This document shows, piece by piece, positions 6,409 to 12,745 of a stretch of 12,916 nucleotides of DNA (position 1 is its first letter; every line of letters begins with the position of its first letter). Source of the stretch: JBGTBQ01 sp041749275. Its GTDB lineage: Bacteria; Acidobacteriota; Blastocatellia; Pyrinomonadales; Pyrinomonadaceae. The stretch lies in assembly GCA_041749275.1 (NCBI GenBank), contig JBGTBQ010000058.1:1-12916 (forward strand). The letters run 5' to 3'. The notes beneath the pieces were generated by a model. The model was not told where the DNA came from. It made no database searches and saw nothing but the letters and a program-made list of their open reading frames with translations. The translations under genes and the position numbers were made by a program.

Positions 6409-7650
6409 TCATTCGTACCGCAATGCTTCAATCGGGTCTAAGCGCGCGGCCTTCCACGCGGGCCAGAGGCCGAAGATGATGCCGACGCTCGCCGAGATGC
6501 CGATGCCGACGAGAATCGCCCAGAGCGGGACGAACGCCGGGAGCGGCGAATAGCGATTCATCAACAGGCTGGCGACTTCGCCGACGGCGAGTCCGGCGAT
6601 GCCGCCGAGACCTGTGAGCACGACGGCCTCGATCAAAAACTGCCAGAGGATGTCGCCGCGCGTCGCGCCGACGGCCTTACGGATGCCGATCTCTTTCGTC
6701 CGTTCCGTGACGGAGACGAGCATGATATTCATCACGCCGATCCCGCCAATCATCAGCGCGACGAAGGAGATGGCCGTTAAGACCAGCCATGTCGCGCTGG
6801 TGAGCTGGTTGTAAAAGTCGAGGAGCGAGTCCTGCGACGAGAGACCGAAGTTGTTCTTCGCGTCGTAGGGCACCTGCCGGCGGCGGCGCAGGATGTCGGT
6901 CACCTCGTCGAGCACGGCAGGCACGTCCGCGCGCGTGCGGGGCCGCACGATGATGAAGAAGAAGCCTTCGGGGATGTCGAGGTCGCGCCAGTATTTGTCG
7001 TAGCAGGTGAGCGGGATGAAGATGGAGTTGTCGCGCGACTGGCCGAAGAAGTTGCCCAGCGTCTCCATCACGCCGACGACGCGGAAGGTGATGCCGCCGA
7101 TTCTGATCTCCTTGTCGAGCGGTTCCCCGTTTGGAAAGAGCGCGCGCACCACGTCCTGCCCCAGCACGCAGACGTTCGAGCGCTCGCGCAAGTCCGGGTC
7201 GTTGATGAAGCGCCCGCGCTCGACATATTGCGAGTGGGTGAACTCGTAGTAGGGCGTCACGCCGAAGAGGACGGGCGTGTCGGTCTCGCGTTCGAGATGG
7301 CGCACGTTGGCGGCGATCTTGCGGCGGACGGGCGAGACGCCGACGACCGACGAGGCTTCGTTGCGAATGGCGTCGGCGTCCTCGACGGTGATGTCCTTGC
7401 GCTGGCGCTCCTCCGCGCCGGGATGTCGCGCGAAGCCGGGGTCGAGCTTCGAGACGAAGATGGTGTTCGAGCCTAAACTTTCAATCTGGTCGGCGAAGGC
7501 GCGGTTCAAACCCTGAATGATGGAGACCATGAAGGTCAGCGTCACGACGCCGATGGCGACGCCCAAAATCGTCAGCGCCGAGCGCAGCTTGTTCGCACGC
7601 ACGGTGCTGATCGCCATCGCCGCCGATTCTTTGATGTCGTCGAAGGACAT
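6409..7650 (-). CDS. MacB-like/FtsX-family ABC transporter permease, subtype A (second of array)
   Basis: A 413-residue FtsX/MacB-type permease with TM1 about 22-45, a periplasmic domain about 46-283 and C-terminal segments about 285-312, 337-355 and 373-395. The core reads GGIGVMNIMLVSVTERTKEIG, then IRKAVGATRGD; the C-terminus is GLWPAWKAARLDPIEALRYE. It is closest, by eye, to the permease at 3612-4868: both have LRRRRQVPY or RVRRQVPY before NNFG, K(L/F)DPG after TM1, EER-RK, LWQFLIEA and the RYE end. Start ATG at 7650; no strong Shine-Dalgarno sequence. It lies 54 bases downstream of the first permease gene and ends right against an inverted repeat. The periplasmic domain probably contacts the adaptor; which partner permease it dimerises with is unknown, and a subtype B protein is the attractive candidate. 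Confidence 0.93.
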   Translation of the reverse strand: MSFDDIKESAAMAISTVRANKLRSALTILGVAIGVVTLTFMVSIIQGLNRAFADQIESLGSNTIFVSKLDPGFARHPGAEERQRKDITVEDADAIRNEASSVVGVSPVRRKIAANVRHLERETDTPVLFGVTPYYEFTHSQYVERGRFINDPDLRERSNVCVLGQDVVRALFPNGEPLDKEIRIGGITFRVVGVMETLGNFFGQSRDNSIFIPLTCYDKYWRDLDIPEGFFFIIVRPRTRADVPAVLDEVTDILRRRRQVPYDAKNNFGLSSQDSLLDFYNQLTSATWLVLTAISFVALMIGGIGVMNIMLVSVTERTKEIGIRKAVGATRGDILWQFLIEAVVLTGLGGIAGLAVGEVASLLMNRYSPLPAFVPLWAILVGIGISASVGIIFGLWPAWKAARLDPIEALRYE

Positions 7651-7675
7651 AACAGGCTGATTCGTGATTCTTTCC

Positions 7676-7690
7676 GCCTGCTCCGCAGGC
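7676..7690. repeat. Small hairpin in the gap between the first and second permease genes
   Basis: GCCTG and CAGGC (with a further C-G pair) enclose a 3-base loop in the 54-base gap. It is short and has no T-tract on the minus strand, so it is unlikely to be a terminator. Confidence 0.4.
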
Positions 7691-7704
7691 TCTAAAATCC
7701 GATT

Positions 7705-9057
7705 TCATTCCGTTCTCAATGCTTCTATCGGGTCCAAACTCGCGGCCTTCCACGCGGGCCACAGGCCGCTGACGATGCCGACCGCCGAGGAGACGGTGAC
7801 GCCAAGAACCGCCGAGCCGGCGCTCAACAGGAGCGGAAAACCCATCGCCATCGAGAGCGCGGTGGCGAGGCCGAAACCGAAGCCGACGCCGAGCGTGCCG
7901 CCGATGGACGTTAAGACAACGGCTTCGATGAGGAACTGCGTGAGCACGTCGCGGCGATTGGCGCCGACGGCCTTGCGGAGACCGATCTCCTTCGTCCGCT
8001 CGGTGACGCTGACCAGCATGATGTTCATCACGACGATGCCGCCGACGACGAGCGAGACCGCCGCGACGCCGATGGTGACGATGTAGATGTTCGCCGTCGC
8101 CGTTTTGTAGAGGTCTATAAAAACATCCTGCGTTTCGAGCGCGAAGCCGTCGTCCTCGTCGCCGTAGGTCTTGCCGCGGCGGTTACGCATGATGGTGCGA
8201 ACCATGTCCTGCGCGGCGGTCAGGTCTTTGTCTTCGGGCACCTGCACGAAGACGACGAGCGAGCCGCGCGCGCTGAAAGCCTTCCGGTAAGTCGGGTAGG
8301 GGATGTGCGCGAAGTTGTCGCGCGAGAAGCCGAAGATTTTCCCCAACCGCTCGGCGACGCCGATGATCTCGTAGGTGCGCCCTTCGATGCGAATCTGTTT
8401 GCCGATGACCGCGTCGGGCGGCGCGCCGCCGAAGAGATTGTCGAGGATGTCCGCGCCGACCACCGCCACGTCGCGCCCCGACACGCTCTCGGACTCCGTC
8501 CACTGCCGGCCCGCGACCACTTCAACGTCTTCGATGGCGAACATCGAAAGCGTGAGGCCGCGCACGCGCACGTTCTCCGAAGACTGGTCGCCATGCTTGG
8601 CGGTGGCGGCGGAATTAGCGGCGATGCCGGTACGCCAGCACAGAGAGCAGAGCCGCGTCACGGCCTCGGCGTCCTCCTCGTTCACGTCCTTACGCTTGTT
8701 GAATTTAATGAACTCCTCGCGCGAGGTGATGACCTGCGGGCGCTTCGAGACGGTGAAGACCGTCGAGCCTTGCGAAGAGAAGGTCGAGGCGACGGTCTGG
8801 TCCAGCCCCTCGATGATGGTCACGACGGCGATGACGGCGGCGACGCCAACCACGACGCCAACCAGCGTCAGCGCCGTCCGCAGCTTGTTCGCGCGGAGCG
8901 AGGCGAGCGCGATGCGAAAGGCTTCCCACGTCTTGTAGACCGCGAGGCGCGCGCCCGGAGCGCCGCCGCGCGGAGCGGGCGCGAAAGACGCGGCCTCATC
9001 GTCACGCCGAGACCGGCGCTCATTCTCTTTCGCTTCGGTGAGTAGTTCGGAGACCAT
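7705..9057 (-). CDS. MacB-like/FtsX-family ABC transporter permease, subtype B (first of array)
   Basis: The longest of the four permeases, 450 residues, because of a hydrophilic, charged and Pro/Gly/Ala-rich cytoplasmic extension (about 1-42) absent from the others. After it come TM1 about 61-83, a periplasmic domain about 84-320 and C-terminal segments about 323-348, 368-392 and 400-425. The core has GGIVVMNIMLVSVTERTKEIG followed by LRKAVGANRRD; the C-terminus is GLWPAWKAASLDPIEALRTE. Its subtype B marks match the permease at 4960-6195. The periplasmic domain has a CSLC pair (C137, C140) not seen in the other three. The ATG at 9057 has AAGG only 3 bases upstream, poor spacing, so a slightly different start is possible. 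It is the first gene after the terminator-like hairpin at 9175-9211 and a possible promoter. Confidence 0.93.
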   Translation of the reverse strand: MVSELLTEAKENERRSRRDDEAASFAPAPRGGAPGARLAVYKTWEAFRIALASLRANKLRTALTLVGVVVGVAAVIAVVTIIEGLDQTVASTFSSQGSTVFTVSKRPQVITSREEFIKFNKRKDVNEEDAEAVTRLCSLCWRTGIAANSAATAKHGDQSSENVRVRGLTLSMFAIEDVEVVAGRQWTESESVSGRDVAVVGADILDNLFGGAPPDAVIGKQIRIEGRTYEIIGVAERLGKIFGFSRDNFAHIPYPTYRKAFSARGSLVVFVQVPEDKDLTAAQDMVRTIMRNRRGKTYGDEDDGFALETQDVFIDLYKTATANIYIVTIGVAAVSLVVGGIVVMNIMLVSVTERTKEIGLRKAVGANRRDVLTQFLIEAVVLTSIGGTLGVGFGFGLATALSMAMGFPLLLSAGSAVLGVTVSSAVGIVSGLWPAWKAASLDPIEALRTE

Positions 9058-9093
9058 TGGCCTTGAAATAATGCGTCGAGGTGCGGTCGAATG

Positions 9094-9123
9094 ATTGTAC
9101 GCGAGGGCGGCGCGGTTTGTATG
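9094..9123 (-). promoter_or_regulatory. Possible sigma-70 promoter for the permease array
   Basis: On the minus strand TACAAT (9099-9094) is a good -10 box about 36 bases before the ATG at 9057. With an 18-base spacer the -35 position holds CATACA, matching only the ACA half of the consensus. Its location just downstream of the hairpin at 9175-9211 makes a separate start for the array reasonable. The same TACAAT word recurs before the FHA gene. Weak evidence. Confidence 0.35.
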
Positions 9124-9174
9124 GCTCGCGCTTCAAGGGCGTGTAAATTTTTGTAAAGAAGCCGCGCGCAAAAC

Positions 9175-9211
9175 TAAAGACGCGGCGTGTTTGGAATACG
9201 CCGCGTCTTTA
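9175..9211 (-). terminator. Intrinsic terminator-like hairpin after the ATPase gene
   Basis: A perfect 14-bp stem, TAAAGACGCGGCGT with its complement, encloses a 9-base loop. On the minus strand it begins 24 bases past the TAG-type stop region of the ATPase gene (ending at 9236) and is followed by a T-rich tail (TCTTTAGTTTTG). It is placed to end, or partly end, transcription of the adaptor-ATPase pair before the permeases. On the plus strand the T-run after the stem is short (CTTT). Confidence 0.65.
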
Positions 9212-9235
9212 CCGAATGCCTGTCGGTCGAGTCGT

Positions 9236-10009
9236 CTACCGAGTCTGCTCGTCCTTGTCAATCAGCCCGTCGCGGATGTGTAGAATGCGGTGGGCGCGGG
9301 CGGCGATGTCGTGCTCGTGCGTGACGACGATGATGGTGTTGCCCTCTTCGTGAAGTCGCTCGAAGAGGTTCATAATCTCGGAGCTGGTCTTGGTGTCGAG
9401 CGCGCCGGTCGGCTCGTCGGCGAGGAGGATCGAGGGGTGGTTGACGAGCGCGCGGGCGATGGCGACGCGCTGGCGCTGCCCGCCCGACAACTCGTTCGGG
9501 CGGTGCGTCATGCGGTCGGAGAGTTCGACCGCATCCAGCGCGCGCTTGGCCTGCTCGTGGCGGTCGGCGGAGCCGATGCCGGCATAGATGAGCGGCAGTT
9601 CGACGTTATGCAGCGCCGTCGCGCGCGCCAGCAAGTTGAAGGTCTGAAAGACGAAGCCGATCTCCTTGTTGCGGATGCGGGCCAGTTCGTCGTCGTCCAT
9701 GTCGGAGACGAGCTTGCTGTTGAGCCAGTAACGCCCCTTCGACGGCGTGTCGAGGCAGCCGATGAGATTCATCAGCGTGGACTTGCCCGAACCCGACGGC
9801 CCGATGATCGCCACGTACTCGCCGCGCTGCACGTCGAACGAGACGCCGTGCAGCGCGTGCAGTTCCTCCGTGCCCATCAGGTAGGTGCGCCAGATGTCGC
9901 GCATCGAGATGAGCGAGGCCGGCACGGCGTCGTGCGCGAGTAGGTCGCCGTGCTCCAGCGCCGCCGGTTCGATCTTCGACGATTTCTGCGTCAGTGTCGC
10001 GTCGCTCAT
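9236..10009 (-). CDS. LolD/MacB-type ABC transporter ATP-binding protein
   Basis: Stand-alone cytoplasmic ATPase, 257 residues, that should energise the FtsX-type permeases encoded downstream. Motifs are Walker A GPSGSGKST (70-78), the Q-loop in GFVFQTFNLL (Q122), signature LSGGQRQR (164-171), Walker B ILLADEPTGALD (184-195) and the switch His H221 in VVTHEHD. The stretch VFQTFNLLARATALHNVELPL matches the LolD/MacB/FtsE subgroup very well. A 35-residue polar N-terminal extension precedes the usual start of the fold near MRDIWRTY (36-43); an internal start there is possible. The ATG directly abuts the TAA of the adaptor gene (TAAATG), which indicates translational coupling. In Escherichia coli MacB this domain is fused to the permease; here it is separate and there is one copy for four permeases. 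Confidence 0.95.
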   Translation of the reverse strand: MSDATLTQKSSKIEPAALEHGDLLAHDAVPASLISMRDIWRTYLMGTEELHALHGVSFDVQRGEYVAIIGPSGSGKSTLMNLIGCLDTPSKGRYWLNSKLVSDMDDDELARIRNKEIGFVFQTFNLLARATALHNVELPLIYAGIGSADRHEQAKRALDAVELSDRMTHRPNELSGGQRQRVAIARALVNHPSILLADEPTGALDTKTSSEIMNLFERLHEEGNTIIVVTHEHDIAARAHRILHIRDGLIDKDEQTR

Positions 10010-11563
10010 TTATTTACTCTCTTCCGATTTATCCGGCGCGCCGGCCTTCTTCTCCTGCTTCTTGACGACGGCGCCTTCTTTGAGCGTCCGCAGTACGCGG
10101 CTCGGCCCCGTAATGACTTCCAGCTTCTCCTGAAGGCCGCTCACGATCTCGATGTCCGACTCGCCGGTGATGCCGGTCTCGACGGGGACGAACTTGACCT
10201 TGTTGCCTTCGAGGACGTAGACGCCCTTGATGTCTTTCGGTTTTTCGGCGGGCGAGGGCGGCGCTTGACCGGCGGCGGGCGTCGGCGTCGGACTCGGCGC
10301 CTTCTCGACGATGGCCTGCAAGGGCACGGCGATGACATTCTGCTTGGTCTTCGTGGTGATCGTCGCGGTGGCGGTCATGCCGGGCCGGAGCGAGTCGCGC
10401 AGGTCGTCGGGCATATTCTTCAACTCGATGATGACCTTGAACTCTTTCGCCTCCTGCACGTTGACGCGGTTCGAGATGCCGCCGCCCGTCGTGTCGGACT
10501 TGCCGACCGCGAGCGGATTCTTCTGCACCACCGCGCCGTCCACCTCGCGCTCGTTCATCGCATCCACCTTGACCTTGACCGGCTGGCCGATTTCGACCGA
10601 AGTGATCTCGGTCTCGTCCACGTTGACTTCGACGTTGACGGTGGACATGTCGGCGATGGTCATCAGCGGAGTGGTCGAAAGACCGGCGACGGCGAAGGTA
10701 CCGACGCGGGCCGGGATGTCGGCGACGACGCCCGTCAGCGGCGAGTAGGTCGTGGCCTTGCTGCGCTGGCTCGCGGAGCCGCGCAGGAGCGCCTGCTGCT
10801 GGTTGGCGCGCGACTCGCTCGAAGAGACGCTGGTGCGAGCCGACTGGACGCCGATCTGCGCGTCGCGCACCGCCACGCGCTGCTGGTTGACGCGCGCCTT
10901 GGACTCCTCGATGGCGATGTTGGCGGATTCGAGTTGCGCCTTCGCCGTCCTCAGAGCGACCTGCGCCTGTTCGAGTCGGTCGCGCGCCGCATCGTACTCG
11001 GAGCGCGAGGCGACGCCTGACTCGATGAGGTCGGTCGTGCGTTTCAGTTCGCGTTGGGCGGTGTTGAGGTTGACCTGCTCGCGGTCAACGTTGGTCTGCG
11101 CGGTGACGACCGCTTGGCGCGTCTGCGCGAGGCTGGCCTCCGTGGCGGCAAGGTTCTGTTGCGCCTGCGTGACGCGGTTCTCGGCGGCGAGCAGGGACTG
11201 GCGCGCGTTCTGCGTATCGCTGATCGAGGCCTGCACGCTGGCGGCCTGCGCCGAGGCGCTGGATTCGAGCTGCGTGGGGTCAACGCGCACGAGCGGCTGG
11301 CCCTTCGTCACTTGATCGCCGGGGTTGACCGAAATCTCCTCGATGCGGCCCGGCACCTCGCTCGTCAGGTTGATGTACTTGATGGGGCGAACTTCACCGG
11401 AGGCCGTCACCGTGGACTTCAATTCGGGCCGCACCTCGACCTTGACGACCGTCACTTCCGGCTGGTCGTTGCCGCGCGCGAAGATGCTGACGATGACGAT
11501 GAGGGCGAGGACGGCGACCGCCGCGACTATAATAATAATCTTCTTCTTTCGGCTGACAGCCAT
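10010..11563 (-). CDS. MacA-like periplasmic adaptor (membrane fusion) protein of a tripartite exporter
   Basis: A 517-residue adaptor anchored by one N-terminal transmembrane helix (about 9-28, after the basic MAVSRKKK). Order of domains: first barrel/lipoyl half (about 48-95, GRIEEISVNPGDQVTKGQPL), a long Gln/Ala-rich coiled-coil hairpin (about 97-268), second lipoyl half (TTYSPLTGVVADIPARVG, 271-288), beta-barrel and membrane-proximal domain. A Pro/Thr-rich insert (PSPTPTPA, about 433-440) lies in the C-terminal part and the tail is Lys-rich. R175-x3-L179-x6-S186 at the hairpin tip matches the RLS motif known to mediate TolC docking. The ATG at 11563 has AAAAGGAA about 10 bases upstream. 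It is the first gene of the locus and couples to the ATPase gene. No TolC-type gene is in the window. HlyD/MacA family assignment is firm; the cargo is unknown. Confidence 0.94.
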   Translation of the reverse strand: MAVSRKKKIIIIVAAVAVLALIVIVSIFARGNDQPEVTVVKVEVRPELKSTVTASGEVRPIKYINLTSEVPGRIEEISVNPGDQVTKGQPLVRVDPTQLESSASAQAASVQASISDTQNARQSLLAAENRVTQAQQNLAATEASLAQTRQAVVTAQTNVDREQVNLNTAQRELKRTTDLIESGVASRSEYDAARDRLEQAQVALRTAKAQLESANIAIEESKARVNQQRVAVRDAQIGVQSARTSVSSSESRANQQQALLRGSASQRSKATTYSPLTGVVADIPARVGTFAVAGLSTTPLMTIADMSTVNVEVNVDETEITSVEIGQPVKVKVDAMNEREVDGAVVQKNPLAVGKSDTTGGGISNRVNVQEAKEFKVIIELKNMPDDLRDSLRPGMTATATITTKTKQNVIAVPLQAIVEKAPSPTPTPAAGQAPPSPAEKPKDIKGVYVLEGNKVKFVPVETGITGESDIEIVSGLQEKLEVITGPSRVLRTLKEGAVVKKQEKKAGAPDKSEESK

Positions 11564-11737
11564 AACTATCGAATTCCTTTTCCGTTATTGGGGTGAAATA
11601 AAAGTGTCTTCGGGTCGGGCCGGGACTTTCTGAAAAAGCTTCGCACAAACCGCCGCCAAGTTCAAAGTCCACGCTCCGCTGGTTAAGCGACGCACCCTTC
11701 TACGTTTAAATGGCGCGGGCGGTTTCAAAAACAGGAC

Positions 11738-11790
11738 GATAGATCATAGATGATGGACGATTTAAACCCATCCATCTTCCCTCGTCTATC
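11738..11790. repeat. Imperfect inverted repeat of GATAGA/GATGGA words
   Basis: The left arm (11738-11758, GATAGATCATAGATGATGGAC) and right arm (11770-11790, complement) agree at about 15 of 21 positions. The sequence continues as short-period DNA (CTATCGCCCATCGTCCGTC) to about 11804. This resembles the other low-complexity inverted repeats in the window, but is more decayed. Confidence 0.45.
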
Positions 11791-11815
11791 GCCCATCGTC
11801 CGTCTTTTCGATGCA

Positions 11816-11845
11816 TTGGCGCGCGTTCGGGTTTCGCGTTACAAT
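11816..11845 (+). promoter_or_regulatory. Probable sigma-70 promoter for the zinc-ribbon/FHA gene
   Basis: TTGGCG (11816-11821) matches 4 of 6 bases of the -35 consensus, and TACAAT (11840-11845) matches 5 of 6 of the -10 consensus. The spacer is 18 bases. The -10 lies about 110 bases before the ATG at 11957, or about 78 before the alternative GTG at 11924. Confidence 0.45.
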
Positions 11846-11956
11846 GATTTGCCCCGGAAACCGGACGGAAGTCTTGCCTCGCCGGGCATCATCTGAGAGG
11901 AAGCCCGCGGGGAGTAGGCCGTCGTGGCCGCACGCCGGAAGGGCGCACAGTGCGAC

Positions 11957-12658
11957 ATGATCACCTGCGAAAGGTGCAACACGGAGAATCTGGAAGGCTC
12001 GCAGTACTGCGACGAGTGTGGGGCGACCCTTGCCATCGCTCCGCGCCCGAAGAAGCCGACGACCGGGCCGACCGACGAGGAAGAGACGCCGGACGGCGCG
12101 AGTTTCGTCGCGCCTGTCGCGGAGCATGATTTTGTCGCGCCTGTCGCGGACGAAAATAACGACACTGGTCAAGACGACGGGCCGCGCGCGGACGGCGGCG
12201 AAGACTTTTCGGAGCGGCGTTCCGGAGCCATCTTTCCCGCTGCCAAAACATCCGCGCACGGGCACCTCACGCCCGCGCACGACGGCGCCTCGGACTTCTT
12301 TCAACTCAGACAAAATAACGGCCCACATGCCAAGCTCGTCATCCACCGTGGTCGCTCGGCGGGTAAGGAATTTCCACTAAACGATGACGAGGCGCACATC
12401 GGGCGCTGGGACGCCGATGGAGGCATCTTCCCCGACGTTGATCTGGATTCAGACGACCCGGAGGCGAAGGTCTCGCGCCGACACGCGCGGGTCACGCGCC
12501 GTGGCGAGCAGTATTTCATCGAAGATTTGGGTTCCACCAACGGGACTTTCATCAATCGCGGGAGACGCCTTCTGCCGGGTGACCGCCAGCCTTTACGCGA
12601 CGGCGATGAAGTCATCGTCGGCAAAACGTTTCTGCGTTTTCACGTCATCAAGAAATGA
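11957..12658 (+). CDS. Zinc-ribbon and FHA domain protein (GarA-like)
   Basis: A 233-residue soluble protein, probably a phosphothreonine-reading adaptor in Ser/Thr kinase signalling. An N-terminal zinc ribbon has C4-x2-C7 and C18-x2-C21. A long acidic linker (about 30-120) follows, including a short duplication (FVAPVAEHD, FVAPVADEN). The FHA domain (about 124-231) shows IGR (148-150), SRRHA (173-177) and STNGTFIN (193-200); R150, S173, H176 and N195 are the usual phosphopeptide-binding positions. The GIFPDVDL stretch before the SRRH motif is a known FHA variant. The start is a choice: the ATG at 11957 begins MITCERC as zinc ribbons usually do. An in-frame GTG at 11924 adds 11 residues and has a better ribosome site (GGGGAG at 11909-11914, 9-base spacing). 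Another zinc-ribbon gene follows 87 bases later. Confidence 0.9.
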   Translation: MITCERCNTENLEGSQYCDECGATLAIAPRPKKPTTGPTDEEETPDGASFVAPVAEHDFVAPVADENNDTGQDDGPRADGGEDFSERRSGAIFPAAKTSAHGHLTPAHDGASDFFQLRQNNGPHAKLVIHRGRSAGKEFPLNDDEAHIGRWDADGGIFPDVDLDSDDPEAKVSRRHARVTRRGEQYFIEDLGSTNGTFINRGRRLLPGDRQPLRDGDEVIVGKTFLRFHVIKK

Positions 12659-12745
12659 AGGCCGGGCCGCGCGAGAGAAACTCCGGGCCGCGCCTGCCGA
12701 GAACCATCCCGCCGCGTTGGTAGGGCGAAGGGCCAAGAAGTAGTG

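Larger units (their letters stand above)
11564..11956. other. Divergent intergenic region between adaptor and FHA genes
   Basis: About 390 bases that must hold the promoters of the minus-strand export locus and the plus-strand signalling genes. Toward the FHA gene a TTGGCG/TACAAT promoter-like pair is visible at 11816-11845. Toward the adaptor gene only the ribosome site (about 11574-11581, complement) is clear; I found no convincing -35/-10 pair. A weak inverted repeat lies in the middle (11738-11790). No open frame here looks like a gene. Confidence 0.7.

Noticed and set aside
6227..6412. 61-codon minus-strand frame in the gap between permease genes
   Set aside because: It is made of the inverted repeat itself and has no ribosome site or protein-like composition.
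3612..9057. One or more permease genes being pseudogenes
   Set aside because: All four frames are intact with TM segments, the TERT-EIG coupling motif and the DPIE C-terminus.
9950..11020. 356-codon plus-strand open frame opposite the adaptor gene
   Set aside because: It is antisense to a well-supported adaptor gene, is rich in Arg/Asp/Leu as expected for the mirror of GC-rich coding DNA, and has no recognisable motif.
12662..12694. Direct repeat CCGGGCCGCGC in the gap after the FHA gene
   Set aside because: Two 11-bp GC-only matches in a very GC-rich gap are likely chance.
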